From an uncultured Lachnospiraceae bacterium (GTDB lineage: Bacteria > Bacillota > Clostridia > Lachnospirales > Lachnospiraceae): a stretch of 35,548 nt of DNA. The DNA lies in NCBI GenBank assembly GCA_947593975.1, contig CANQDW010000018.1:1-35548 (forward strand), written 5' to 3'. Below, piece after piece: positions 1 to 8,606 of the stretch; within the stretch, counting starts at the first letter, position 1, and each line of letters starts with the position of its first letter. The notes under the pieces were generated by a model. It worked only from the letters and a program-made list of their open reading frames with translations, made no database searches and was not told where the DNA came from. A program made the translations under genes and the position numbers.

Positions 1-117
1 CCTGACTTTACGAATATCGGTAAGATCAACTTTGCAAAGGGAACTGATAAGGTTGCCAAAAAACTTATTGTAAAATCAATAAAGGTTTATAAAAATGAAA
101 GCGATATTCCAAAATAA
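1..117 (+). CDS. C-terminal 38 residues of an unidentified protein
   Basis: The window opens inside a reading frame (frame 1) that ends at TAA 115-117. The visible tail is lysine-rich and ends in KNESDIPK. It resembles the last strands of a secreted beta-sandwich or surface protein, but 38 residues are too few to name a family. A strong terminator 26 bases downstream shows that this is the last gene of its transcript and is separate from the str operon. Confidence 0.55.
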   Translation, partial: PDFTNIGKINFAKGTDKVAKKLIVKSIKVYKNESDIPK

Positions 118-142
118 AACAAAGAAGCATTAATGTATGTCG

Positions 143-178
143 AAAAAAGCTGCGCGCAGTACTGCCGCAGCTTTTTTT
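143..178 (+). terminator. Intrinsic terminator after the upstream gene
   Basis: Left arm AAAAAAGCTGCG (143-154) and right arm CGCAGC plus T-run (166-178) form a GC-rich stem with a short loop, followed by seven T residues. It separates the upstream gene from the str promoter. Confidence 0.85.
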
Positions 179-229
179 GTCTATTAAGTAATATTTGAAA
201 ATAGGTTTTAAATATTGGTGAATTTGTGC

Positions 230-258
230 TTGACAATGGCAAATCAAGGCTATATAAT
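230..258 (+). promoter_or_regulatory. Sigma-A type promoter of the str operon
   Basis: TTGACA (230-235) and TATAAT (253-258) are both perfect consensus and are separated by exactly 17 bases. The site lies 69 bases before rpsL, as expected for one of the most strongly expressed operons of the cell. Confidence 0.9.
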
Positions 259-261
259 AAT

Positions 262-290
262 GAGCGTGCATTTTTGCACACTCTTTTTTT
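262..290 (+). promoter_or_regulatory. Hairpin plus T-run at the start of the rpsL leader
   Basis: GAGcGTGCA (262-270) pairs with TGCACaCTC (275-283) around a TTTT loop and is followed by seven T residues (284-290). It has the form of an intrinsic terminator, yet the promoter predicts transcription to begin at about 264-265, within its left arm. It may be a 5' stabilising structure or a very early attenuator, or it may have no RNA role. The DNA structure is seen directly; the function is not known. Confidence 0.5.
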
Positions 291-326
291 AATGCTTAAT
301 AATCTATATACAGGAGGTGAAAATTA

Positions 327-743
327 ATGCCAACTTTTAACCAATTAGTAAGAAAAGGCAGAAAGTCAGTACAGAAGAAATCTAACTCGCCTGCGCTGCA
401 GCATGGTTACAATTCTCTTAATAAGAAAACTACGAATTGCAGTTCTCCGCAGAAGAGAGGAGTATGTACGGCAGTTAGAACGGCTACTCCTAAGAAGCCT
501 AACTCAGCTCTTAGAAAAACTGCCAGAGTACGTCTTTCTAATGGAATCGAAGTTACCAGTTATATCCCCGGCGAAGGACACAACCTTCAGGAGCATAGCG
601 TTGTTATGATCCGTGGAGGAAGGGTAAAGGATCTTCCCGGTACAAGATATCACATTATCCGTGGTACTTTGGATACGGCAGGCGTTGCCAACAGAAAGCA
701 GGCCCGCTCAAAATATGGTGCTAAGAAACCAAAAGCTAAGTAG
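327..743 (+). CDS. rpsL: 30S ribosomal protein S12
   Basis: S12 sits at the decoding centre of the small ribosomal subunit and takes part in tRNA selection. The protein has 138 residues, the length usual in Firmicutes, which carry an insertion before [10 protein letters not shown] relative to E. coli. The decoding-loop motif [11 protein letters not shown] is intact. K56, equivalent to E. coli K42/43 where streptomycin-resistance changes arise, is lysine as in the wild type. The conserved [10 protein letters not shown] and [10 protein letters not shown] segments follow. The start is ATG 327 behind AGGAGGTG (312-319). It is the first gene of rpsL-rpsG-fusA-tuf; the 148-base gap to rpsG is rather long for this operon. 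Confidence 0.98.
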   Translation: MPTFNQLVRKGRKSVQKKSNSPALQHGYNSLNKKTTNCSSPQKRGVCTAVRTATPKKPNSALRKTARVRLSNGIEVTSYIPGEGHNLQEHSVVMIRGGRVKDLPGTRYHIIRGTLDTAGVANRKQARSKYGAKKPKAK

Positions 744-870
744 TCACTAATTCAAAAAAGTACCGGATTAATTTTTGCTTCATTTTATATTTATATATTT
801 TGGATAAGAATTAAGACTGGTGCGGACACAGAATCGTGAGTACCTGTGATTTAATAATAAGAGTTAATAA

Positions 871-1362
<492 letters not shown>

Positions 1363-1439
1363 TCTGACACTGCATATATAAAAAACAGGGCGTATGCCCG
1401 TATGTTATTAATTATATATTATGTTAGGAGGAAATATCC

Positions 1440-3560
1440 TTGGCTGGAAGAGAATATCCATTAGAGCAAACCAGAAACATCGGTATCATGGCTCATATTG
1501 ATGCGGGTAAGACTACCCTTACAGAGCGTATTCTTTACTATACCGGTGTTAACTATAAGATAGGTGAGACTCATGAGGGAAATGCTACCATGGACTGGAT
1601 GGAGCAGGAACAGGAAAGAGGTATCACTATCACATCAGCAGCTACTACCTGCCATTGGACTCCGCAAAAGGAGAATAAAAATATCCCCGGTGCACCGGAA
1701 CACCGTATAAATATTATTGATACTCCGGGACACGTTGACTTTACTGTAGAAGTTGAACGTTCACTCCGCGTACTTGACGGCGCAGTAGGTGTGTTCTGCG
1801 CTAAGGGAGGCGTTGAGCCGCAGTCAGAAAACGTATGGCGTCAGGCTGACACATATAACGTACCCAGAATGGCATTTATCAATAAGATGGATATACTGGG
1901 CGCTGATTTCTATGGAGCAGTTGACCAGATCCGTGAAAGACTTGGCAAAAATGCGATCGTAACGCAGCTTCCTATAGGTAAGGAAGACGAGTTTAAGGGA
2001 ATTATCGATCTTTTTGAGATGCAGGCTTATATTTATAATGATGATAAGGGTGAAGACATTTCAATCGGGGAGATTCCTGATGATATGAAAGACGAAGCTG
2101 AAAGTTATCGCGAAGAGCTTGTTGAGAAGATCTGCGAGCTTGATGACGATCTGCTTGAAAAGTATCTCGAGGGAGAAGAGCCTTCTGAGGAAGAGCTTAA
2201 GAAGGCACTCAGAGAAGGAACATGTAATTGTACTGCAGTACCTGTATGCTGCGGTTCTGCTTACCGTAATAAGGGCGTACAGAAACTTTTGGATGCAATA
2301 CTTGAGTATATGCCCGCGCCGACAGATATACCTGCCATAACGGGCGTAGATGAAGAAGGCAACGAAGTAGTAAGACATTCGTCAGATGATGAGCCGTTTT
2401 CAGCGCTTGCATTTAAGATCATGGCCGATCCGTTTGTCGGAAAGCTTGCATTCTTCAGAGTATATTCAGGTACGATGAATTCAGGTTCATATGTGCTTAA
2501 TGCAACTAAGAATAAAAAGGAACGTGTCGGACGTATCCTTCAGATGCATGCTAATAAGAGGGAAGAGCTCAGCAAAGTGTATGCGGGCGATATAGCGGCA
2601 GCAGTCGGTTTCAAGGCAACTACTACAGGTGATACTATCTGCGATGAGCAGCATCCTGTTATCCTTGAATCCATGGAGTTCCCTGAACCTGTTATTGAGC
2701 TTGCGATCGAGCCTAAGACCAAAGACGGACAGACTAAGATGGGAGAAGCGCTTACAAAACTTGCAGAAGAAGATCCTACTTTCCGCGCGCACACTGATCC
2801 TGAAACAGGTCAGACGATCATTGCCGGAATGGGAGAGCTTCATCTTGAGATCATCGTTGACCGTCTCCTCAGGGAATTTAAAGTAGAAGCAAATGTCGGC
2901 GCGCCGCAGGTTGCTTATAAGGAAACATTTACAAGCAAAGTGGATGTTGAAAGCAAATATGCCAAGCAGTCCGGAGGACGCGGACAGTATGGACACTGTA
3001 AAGTTATATTTGAGCCGATGGATCCGAACGGTGAGGAAACCTTCAAGTTTGAATCTACGGTAGTCGGAGGAAACATTCCTAAGGAATATATCCCTGCTGT
3101 AGGCGAAGGTATCGAGGAAGCTGCCCAGGCAGGTATTCTCGGCGGATTCCCTGTACTTGGCGTTCATGCAACGGTTTATGACGGTTCATACCATGAAGTC
3201 GATTCATCAGAAATGGCATTCCATATTGCCGGTTCAATGGCATTTAAAGATGCTATGAAGAAAGCCGGAGCAGTACTTCTTGAGCCGATCATGCGAGTTG
3301 AAGTTACAATGCCTGAAGAGTACATGGGTGATGTGATCGGTGATATCAATTCACGCCGCGGACGTATCGAGGGTATGGATGATATCGGCGGAGGCAAGAT
3401 GGTTAAGGCGTATGTTCCGCTTGCTGAGATGTTTGGTTATTCAACAGATCTTCGTTCCAAAACACAGGGACGAGGAAATTACTCAATGTTCTTTGAGAAA
3501 TATGAACAGGTTCCTAAGAACGTACAGGAAAAAGTTCTTTCTGCAAAGAATAATAACTAA
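1440..3560 (+). CDS. fusA: Translation elongation factor G
   Basis: EF-G is the cytosolic GTPase that drives ribosomal translocation and, with RRF, ribosome recycling. The protein has 706 residues. GTPase motifs are G1 AHIDAGKT (18-25), G2 RGITIT, G3 DTPGH, G4 NKMD and G5 GSA. Domains II-V follow, with the domain IV signature [11 protein letters not shown] and a C-terminal region ending near [15 protein letters not shown]. The start is an unusual TTG at 1440 behind AGGAGG (1426-1431); homologues begin with the same MA.REYPLE sequence, which supports it. It is the third gene of the str operon, 77 bases after rpsG. Confidence 0.98.
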   Translation: MAGREYPLEQTRNIGIMAHIDAGKTTLTERILYYTGVNYKIGETHEGNATMDWMEQEQERGITITSAATTCHWTPQKENKNIPGAPEHRINIIDTPGHVDFTVEVERSLRVLDGAVGVFCAKGGVEPQSENVWRQADTYNVPRMAFINKMDILGADFYGAVDQIRERLGKNAIVTQLPIGKEDEFKGIIDLFEMQAYIYNDDKGEDISIGEIPDDMKDEAESYREELVEKICELDDDLLEKYLEGEEPSEEELKKALREGTCNCTAVPVCCGSAYRNKGVQKLLDAILEYMPAPTDIPAITGVDEEGNEVVRHSSDDEPFSALAFKIMADPFVGKLAFFRVYSGTMNSGSYVLNATKNKKERVGRILQMHANKREELSKVYAGDIAAAVGFKATTTGDTICDEQHPVILESMEFPEPVIELAIEPKTKDGQTKMGEALTKLAEEDPTFRAHTDPETGQTIIAGMGELHLEIIVDRLLREFKVEANVGAPQVAYKETFTSKVDVESKYAKQSGGRGQYGHCKVIFEPMDPNGEETFKFESTVVGGNIPKEYIPAVGEGIEEAAQAGILGGFPVLGVHATVYDGSYHEVDSSEMAFHIAGSMAFKDAMKKAGAVLLEPIMRVEVTMPEEYMGDVIGDINSRRGRIEGMDDIGGGKMVKAYVPLAEMFGYSTDLRSKTQGRGNYSMFFEKYEQVPKNVQEKVLSAKNNN

Positions 3561-3588
3561 TATATAGTAAAAGAATGGTAAATAATAC

Positions 3589-3617
3589 TTGAAATTCTTT
3601 TGCTTATGAAATATAAT
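3589..3617 (+). promoter_or_regulatory. Internal promoter in front of tuf
   Basis: TTGAAA (3589-3594), a 17-base spacer and TATAAT (3612-3617) lie in the 134-base fusA-tuf gap. The -10 is embedded in an inverted repeat, TATGAAAT (3605-3612) and ATTTCATA (3619-3626). A separate tuf promoter would allow the high EF-Tu to EF-G ratio that cells need. Confidence 0.65.
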
Positions 3618-3694
3618 GATTTCATATTTGGTAATAGTAACAGACAAATAATTATCGGAATTAAAAAAGAAAAGATTTAAGGAGGAATTCTAAA

Positions 3695-4882
3695 ATGGCA
3701 AAAGCTAAGTTCGAAAGAACAAAACCACATTGTAATATTGGTACAATCGGTCACGTTGACCATGGTAAGACAACTCTGACAGCTGCAATCACCAAGACTC
3801 TTAATGCAAGACTTGGTACAGGCGAAGCTGTTGCATTTGAGAACATTGACAAAGCTCCTGAAGAGAGAGAAAGAGGTATCACAATCTCTACAGCGCACGT
3901 TGAGTATGAGACAGAGAAGAGACATTATGCACACGTTGACTGCCCGGGACATGCCGATTATGTAAAGAACATGATCACAGGTGCCGCTCAGATGGACGGA
4001 GCTATCCTTGTTGTTGCTGCTACTGACGGTGTTATGGCTCAGACTAAAGAGCACATCCTTCTTTCACGTCAGGTAGGCGTTCCTTATATCGTAGTATTCA
4101 TGAACAAGTGCGATATGGTTGATGATGAGGAACTTCTTGAGCTTGTTGAAATGGAGATCACAGAAGTTCTTGAAGAGTATGAGTTCACTGACTGCCCGAT
4201 CGTTAAGGGTTCAGCTCTTAAGGCTCTTGAAGATCCTAACAGTGAGTGGGGAGATAAGATCCTTGAGCTTATGAATACAGTTGATGAGTATATTCCTGAT
4301 CCTCAGCGTGATACAGATAAGCCGTTCCTTATGCCTGTAGAGGACGTATTTACGATCACAGGACGTGGAACTGTTGCTACAGGACGTGTTGAGAGCGGTA
4401 AACTTACTCTTAACGAGCCTGTTGAGATCGTTGGTATTAAAGAAGAGACTCAGAGCACTGTTGTAACAGGTATCGAGATGTTCCGTAAGATGCTTGACGA
4501 AGCTCAGGCCGGTGATAACATCGGAGCGCTTCTTCGTGGTATCAACAGAACTGATATCGAAAGAGGTCAGGTACTTGCTAAGCCGGGTTCAGTAACATGC
4601 CATAAGAAGTTTACAGCTCAGGTATACGTATTGACTAAAGACGAAGGCGGACGTCATACTCCTTTCTTCAACAACTATCGTCCACAGTTCTATTTCAGAA
4701 CAACAGACGTTACCGGCGTTATTTCTCTTCCGGAAGGTACAGAGATGTGCATGCCTGGTGATAACGTAGAGATGACAATCGAACTGATTCACCCGATCGC
4801 TATGGATCAGGGTCTTACATTCGCTATCCGTGAGGGTGGCAGAACAGTAGGTTCAGGTCGTGTGGCTAGTATTATTGAGTAA
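3695..4882 (+). CDS. tuf: Translation elongation factor Tu
   Basis: EF-Tu is the GTPase that delivers aminoacyl-tRNA to the ribosomal A site. The protein has 395 residues, a full-length three-domain form. Motifs are G1 GHVDHGKT (19-26), switch [14 protein letters not shown] with the catalytic histidine, NKCD and SAL. The domain II and III signatures [11 protein letters not shown] and FRTTDVTG are present, and the C-terminus has [12 protein letters not shown]. The start is ATG 3695 behind AAGGAGG (about 3680). It is the last gene of the str operon, with its own promoter upstream and a strong terminator downstream. Codon use is strongly biased, as expected for a very highly expressed gene. Confidence 0.98.
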   Translation: MAKAKFERTKPHCNIGTIGHVDHGKTTLTAAITKTLNARLGTGEAVAFENIDKAPEERERGITISTAHVEYETEKRHYAHVDCPGHADYVKNMITGAAQMDGAILVVAATDGVMAQTKEHILLSRQVGVPYIVVFMNKCDMVDDEELLELVEMEITEVLEEYEFTDCPIVKGSALKALEDPNSEWGDKILELMNTVDEYIPDPQRDTDKPFLMPVEDVFTITGRGTVATGRVESGKLTLNEPVEIVGIKEETQSTVVTGIEMFRKMLDEAQAGDNIGALLRGINRTDIERGQVLAKPGSVTCHKKFTAQVYVLTKDEGGRHTPFFNNYRPQFYFRTTDVTGVISLPEGTEMCMPGDNVEMTIELIHPIAMDQGLTFAIREGGRTVGSGRVASIIE

Positions 4883-4917
4883 TATGTGATTTTCGTATCA
4901 TAGAAACTTAAAATTTG

Positions 4918-4952
4918 ACCGCAGCTCCTTATTTTGGGAGTTGCGGTTTTTT
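4918..4952 (+). terminator. Intrinsic terminator of the str operon
   Basis: ACCGCAGCTCC (4918-4928) pairs with GGAGTTGCGGT (4937-4947) with one G-T pair, around a TTATTTT-type loop, and runs into six T residues. It lies 35 bases after the tuf stop. Confidence 0.9.
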
Positions 4953-5236
4953 GTGTGTACGGAGGGAACACACCGGTTGTATTGCCTGATAAACACCAAA
5001 AGCTATAGAAAATCCAACGATTTAGTGATATAATAATTGCATATTTAAAGAAAACACCGAATCAAAGTACGTTATACTAGTTTATGAAAGATAATGATTA
5101 ATAAGAAGATGTTAAGGACTAGGGAGGAGACAGCGGAGGAAAAGTAAAAGAAGCTTTTTATATTTATCTATGTAGGATAGGAAACTTGTGTGATATGGTG
5201 TTTAGTTATAGATATATTATATTTTAGGAGTATAAT
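4953..5236 (+). other. AT-rich spacer with no gene found
   Basis: No convincing ORF or RNA gene is seen here. Directly after the tuf terminator, GTGTGT and ACACAC (about 4952-4972) can form a small hairpin. TATAAT at 5029-5034 and TATACT at 5073-5078 lack good -35 partners. A purine-rich stretch runs through about 5105-5150. The spacer ends in the ribosome-binding site of the following gene (AGGAG, 5226-5230). Its AT-rich make-up matches the defence-like genes that follow, so the boundary of the foreign-looking segment probably lies just after tuf. Confidence 0.4.
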
Positions 5237-5620
5237 ATGATGAAGTTAAAAAAAGAGTTGGTAAATGTGGCAAAAAAATTGCTTGATGAAAAAAGCTTAG
5301 AGGATGATGTGAAAGCGGCTAATGATATAGAAAGAATAGAGGAAATTCTCAATGAACCTATAATGACAGATACATTGTATAATGAAGCTGTTAGGTTAGA
5401 TCGAAAACTCATAGAAAACTATCCTGAAATAGCGGAACTATGTAGTGAGGCGGATGCTATGCAGAAAGCATTAGGGATAAGAAGTGAGAGAAGAATCAGT
5501 CAACCTGAAGATATTGTAAAACAGGATTTGATTACAGATATGTTTGGCATATATGCTTCTGTATTGCTGAAGCATCAGAAAGTTGATTGTATTAAGGAAT
5601 TTATAGATAGTGTGGAGTAA
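5237..5620 (+). CDS. Hypothetical protein, companion of the Abi_2 gene
   Basis: I do not recognise this 127-residue protein. It is acidic and highly charged, predicted mostly helical, and has no signal peptide or membrane segment. The N-terminus is rich in lysine and leucine (VNVAKKLLDEKSLEDD). The start is ATG 5237 with AGGAG six bases upstream; ATG 5240 is an equally possible start. Its stop lies 46 bases before the next gene, on the same strand and in the same AT-rich composition, so the two are probably co-transcribed. By position it could be an accessory or antitoxin to the Abi_2 protein, but nothing in its sequence proves that. Confidence 0.75.
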   Translation: MMKLKKELVNVAKKLLDEKSLEDDVKAANDIERIEEILNEPIMTDTLYNEAVRLDRKLIENYPEIAELCSEADAMQKALGIRSERRISQPEDIVKQDLITDMFGIYASVLLKHQKVDCIKEFIDSVE

Positions 5621-5666
5621 AATATTTAAGAGAATTAATGTATGTTGTTAAAGGAGTACGGTGTGA

Positions 5667-6641
5667 ATGCAAAGAAAACCTAAGAGCATTAACGCATTAA
5701 TGGCTTATATGCGGGATGTAAAAGAACTGAATATTTCAGGAAGTAATGATAAGAAAAAACTTAGATATATGGGTTATTTTCATGGCTACAAAGGGTATCG
5801 CTATCATAATAATCCAACTAATATATATACATTTAATTCTTTTAATGAGGTGCAGGCAATATATGATTTTGATATGGCAATTAAAACAATGTTTTATCCT
5901 GAAATAATGTTTCTGGAAACAACATTTAAGAATTATGTGTTGGAAGTAATTTTAGATGAGGTTAAGAGTAAAAGATTTGTTGATATTTACGCGAAGTTAT
6001 TGACTGCTTATAAAGCGTATCCAATAGGTAGTAATGAATATAAGAAGTCTATTAACAAAAGAATGAATCTCAGGAATAAAGTATATAGTCTTATTTCTAG
6101 AGATTATGGTAAGCGATTTATCGTGAATCATTATTATGACAAAGATCAACCGCTTCCAATCTGGGCAATATTTGAATTGATAAGCTTAGGTGAGTTTGGA
6201 ACATTTGTTGATTGTCTTAATCCGGATATTGGGAAAAAGGTTTCTAAGAGTGTAGGGATAAAAGTAGCCTATGACAGAGATGGTAAATTGTTGCCGTTAA
6301 TAATATATACTTTGAAAGATTTGAGAAATGCAGTGGCACATAATAATACTATTTTTGATGCACGTTTTAAAACGGGTAAAGTAAGTATGAGAATTGCTAG
6401 GTGTATTAGTGCAGAAACAGGAATTAATAACATTACATTTGAGTCTATTGTAGATTATGTTATTCTTATTGGTTTTATGATGAAATTATTAAGATGCCCA
6501 AAGAAAAAAGTGATGCTATTCATTCGTTTGTTTGAAAAAAACTGTGAAGAACTCAGAGGGAAGGTTTCTACATCTATTTTTAACACGATAGTGTACACTG
6601 ATACTAGAAATAAATTAAATTTATTAAAAAAATATTTGTAA
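5667..6641 (+). CDS. Abi_2 (AbiD/AbiF-like) abortive-infection protein
   Basis: The 324-residue protein has the layout of the Abi_2 family (PF07751), phage-defence proteins first known from lactococcal AbiD and AbiF. The N-terminus has the typical YHNNPTNIYTFNSFNEVQAI and YDFDMAIKTMFYPEIMFLET segments. The middle has PLPIWAIFELISLGEF. The C-terminal half carries DLRNAVAHNN, in which R220-N221-x3-H225 matches the Rx4-6H active-site motif of HEPN RNases. No signal peptide is seen, so it should act in the cytoplasm, probably by cutting RNA and stopping growth during infection. The start is ATG 5667 behind AAGGAG (5651-5656). The gene is markedly AT-rich compared with its flanks, which suggests transfer. 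Family assignment is fairly firm; RNase activity is inference. Confidence 0.82.
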   Translation: MQRKPKSINALMAYMRDVKELNISGSNDKKKLRYMGYFHGYKGYRYHNNPTNIYTFNSFNEVQAIYDFDMAIKTMFYPEIMFLETTFKNYVLEVILDEVKSKRFVDIYAKLLTAYKAYPIGSNEYKKSINKRMNLRNKVYSLISRDYGKRFIVNHYYDKDQPLPIWAIFELISLGEFGTFVDCLNPDIGKKVSKSVGIKVAYDRDGKLLPLIIYTLKDLRNAVAHNNTIFDARFKTGKVSMRIARCISAETGINNITFESIVDYVILIGFMMKLLRCPKKKVMLFIRLFEKNCEELRGKVSTSIFNTIVYTDTRNKLNLLKKYL

Positions 6642-6658
6642 AATTTTCAGAAGTTCTA

Positions 6659-6687
6659 TTGCATAAAATAATGCGGTATGGCATAAT
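6659..6687 (+). promoter_or_regulatory. Possible promoter downstream of the Abi_2 gene
   Basis: TTGCAT (6659-6664), a 17-base spacer and CATAAT (6682-6687) preceded by TG (extended -10 form TGgCATAAT). It begins 18 bases after the Abi_2 stop and points into the GC-rich element that follows. Confidence 0.4.
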
Positions 6688-6693
6688 ATATTA

Positions 6694-6760
6694 TAGAATT
6701 GCGGCGGACGTCTGCGGACTATGCCTAAGGGAGTTGGATGCGTCTGACTTCCTTTTTATT
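6694..6760 (+). ncRNA. Candidate small structured RNA beside the Abi_2 gene
   Basis: A GC-rich island of about 50 bases (GCGGCGGACG at 6701 onward) sits in otherwise very AT-rich DNA between a possible promoter and a terminator-like hairpin. Visible pairings are GTC/GAC around TGCG (6710-6719); CGGACG (6705-6710) with CGTCTG (6741-6746, one G-T pair), which could be alternative; and AAGGGAG (6727-6733) with CTTCCTT (6748-6754), followed by T residues. The predicted transcript would be about 65 nt. It could equally be only the terminator of the Abi_2 transcript. AbiF-type toxins have recently been reported with neighbouring RNA antitoxins; that parallel is from memory and not tested here. Confidence 0.35.
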
Positions 6761-6927
6761 TGTTTTGTAAATGTATTAGTATCATAATTTTAAACTTCAT
6801 ATTACAACTAGGAAATTCTTTCACTAAAAACTGATTTATATCTCGGTACTTTCGTGTTATATTGACATTCAGGTGGACAAGTACATTTTCGACGTTGCAA
6901 AACCGAGTTGGAAGGGAAATCAACGAG

Positions 6928-7539
6928 ATGATTAAATGGATATTTTTTGACTTAGGCTCAACTTTGATAGATGAAAGCAAGTGCACAGAGTATAGAACAC
7001 AGGAATTGCTGAAGCAGCCTAACGCACCAAATAGGGAAGTGTTAGAGTGTCGAATGATAGAACTTGCTTCACAGAATCGGTTGCCGTATAAAGATGCAGC
7101 TAAAGAATTTGGATTGGAAACGATAAGATGGCCGAAGCATTTAGAAAAAGTATATAAAGATGTTCCCGGACTGCTTAGAATTTTGAGAGAAAAATACCGT
7201 TTAGGCATCATTGCAAACCAAAGCATGGGAGCAGAACAGAGACTCGTAAAATACGATATTCGCCAATATTTTGATATTATCATATCCTCAGCTGAAGCCG
7301 GGGTTTCTAAGCCTGATTTGAAAATATTCAGGCTGGCATTGAATGAATCAGGGTGTGTTCCGACGGAGGCTTATATGATTGGCGATAGATTAGATAATGA
7401 CATTGAACCGGCATCAAAAATTGGAATGCATACAATATGGGTAAAACAAGGGCTTTTTGCTCATGGAAACTTGAATCTGATACAACATCAGCCTGAACAT
7501 ATAGTAAATAATATTGCAGAGATATTAGAATATTTATAG
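6928..7539 (+). CDS. HAD-superfamily hydrolase
   Basis: This 203-residue protein is a cytoplasmic haloacid-dehalogenase-like hydrolase, probably a phosphatase of unknown substrate. Motif I is FFDLGSTL with nucleophile D8. The usual second aspartate (DxD) is replaced by G10, as in some HAD members. Motif II is around LGIIANQSMG, motif III is K in GVSKPDLKIF, and motif IV is MIGDRLDNDI with the metal-binding aspartates. The cap is small and helical. I chose ATG 6928, preceded by GGAAGGG, because the fold begins at IKWIFFD. A longer frame from 6862 adds 22 residues with no family likeness. Confidence 0.85.
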   Translation: MIKWIFFDLGSTLIDESKCTEYRTQELLKQPNAPNREVLECRMIELASQNRLPYKDAAKEFGLETIRWPKHLEKVYKDVPGLLRILREKYRLGIIANQSMGAEQRLVKYDIRQYFDIIISSAEAGVSKPDLKIFRLALNESGCVPTEAYMIGDRLDNDIEPASKIGMHTIWVKQGLFAHGNLNLIQHQPEHIVNNIAEILEYL

Positions 7540-7595
7540 TTTTTACGGTGATAGCCCATGTATGAAAAAGGTTATTATTAAAATTAAGGACTTTT

Positions 7596-8504
7596 ATGCG
7601 GAATTGGAGCAGAGATAAAATGAGCGGTAAAATGAATACAAATAAAAATCCAATAAAAATATACTTGCTATTCGTATTGGGTATCTGTTGGGCGCTTGGC
7701 ATAGCAGCGTTTTGTTTGCAAGGGAATAGCAAAAATATCTTATATCAGATTTTGCAAAAGGGCTTTACGGCATTTCCTGTTATAGCTGCTGTTTTTACAA
7801 GACGTATTACAAGGGACAAATCAGAATGGCGCATTTCTTTTCGTATATGGAAAAACAAAAAGCTATGGGCTTTCTGCGCTTTTGTTCCCGGCATTTTAAT
7901 TGTAATAGGGACAGTTCTATATTTTGCGCTGTTTCCACAACAATACAGCGGTGTTTTTGATTTGGGAAGCCTGACAGGCGAAGAACAGGTGATACATATC
8001 TCTAACCCGCTGCAGTTTTGCGTGATATGCGTACTTGTTGCGGCGGTATGTATTCCGATTCAAGCGCTGGAGCTTGGGGAAGAAATTGGTTGGAGAGAAT
8101 ATCTGCTCCCGAAACAAATTGCGGAGTATGGAGTGAGAAAAGGAACGTTGATGAATGGTCTTTATTGGGGGACTGCCCATTTGCCGCTCATTTGCCTGGG
8201 ATTTAATTACAGTTCGGAGAATGCAGGCGCACCGTGGAGCAATATGCTCATGATGATGCTTGTGTGCGTGACAATGGGAATTATATGTTCCTATGTTATG
8301 GTGCGCAGCAACAATGTCATGTATCCTGCAATTATTCACGGAGTAGTCAATGTCATAGGAGAGATCCCGGTTTTTATTTCCGTTTCGGGGAAGAATGGGC
8401 TATTAGGACCCAATCCGACAGGCCTGATCAGTATGTCGGGACTGATACTATGTGCAATTATCATGCTGATCAAATTGAAAGAGGCAAAAATCAAGTCCTT
8501 TTAG
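7596..8504 (+). CDS. CPBP-family intramembrane metalloprotease (CAAX protease-like)
   Basis: The protein has 302 residues and about seven or eight membrane segments. It has the three motifs of the CPBP/Abi family (PF02517): E162-E163-x3-R167 in GEEIGWREYL, H195 in WGTAHLPL, and H248 with N252 in HGVVNVIG. These residues form the glutamate/histidine metal site inside the membrane. In bacteria such proteins are linked to bacteriocin immunity or peptide processing; the substrate here is unknown. The start at 7596 has AAGGA five bases upstream; ATG 7620, with GGAG ten bases upstream, is an alternative and would give MSGKMNTNKNP. It lies 56 bases after the HAD gene on the same strand. Confidence 0.88.
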   Translation: MRNWSRDKMSGKMNTNKNPIKIYLLFVLGICWALGIAAFCLQGNSKNILYQILQKGFTAFPVIAAVFTRRITRDKSEWRISFRIWKNKKLWAFCAFVPGILIVIGTVLYFALFPQQYSGVFDLGSLTGEEQVIHISNPLQFCVICVLVAAVCIPIQALELGEEIGWREYLLPKQIAEYGVRKGTLMNGLYWGTAHLPLICLGFNYSSENAGAPWSNMLMMMLVCVTMGIICSYVMVRSNNVMYPAIIHGVVNVIGEIPVFISVSGKNGLLGPNPTGLISMSGLILCAIIMLIKLKEAKIKSF

Positions 8505-8514
8505 GCGCATATAC

Positions 8515-8543
8515 TTGACAATAACGGATAAAAGCGATAGAGT
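8515..8543 (+). promoter_or_regulatory. Probable promoter of the secreted esterase gene
   Basis: TTGACA (8515-8520), a 17-base spacer and TAGAGT (8538-8543). The -35 is perfect and the -10 matches four of six positions. It lies just after the CPBP stop and 63 bases before the chosen esterase start. Confidence 0.5.
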
Positions 8544-8606
8544 TAAATTAGGTATTTATGGTGTTTATGAAACATCATGAATATAAAAATGAGGAGGTAT
8601 TTTTAC

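Noticed and set aside
2487-3167. 226-codon open frame on the minus strand inside fusA
   Set aside because: It lies wholly inside a highly conserved gene, has no ribosome-binding site and no family likeness; it is a shadow of the biased codon use of fusA.
5108-5146. Twelve-residue ORF in the spacer after tuf
   Set aside because: It is very short, has no ribosome-binding site, and the purine-rich stretch looks non-coding.
4953-6760. CRISPR array or Cas gene near the Abi_2 gene
   Set aside because: No regularly spaced repeats are visible and no Cas protein motifs are present; the Cas13 link is only a reported evolutionary one for AbiF-like proteins.
6862-6927. N-terminal extension of the HAD protein
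   Set aside because: The 22 extra residues are not HAD-like, and a ribosome-binding site sits just before the internal ATG 6928.
6756-7283. 175-codon minus-strand frame across the HAD gene
   Set aside because: It is antisense to clear HAD motifs and has no promoter or ribosome-binding site.
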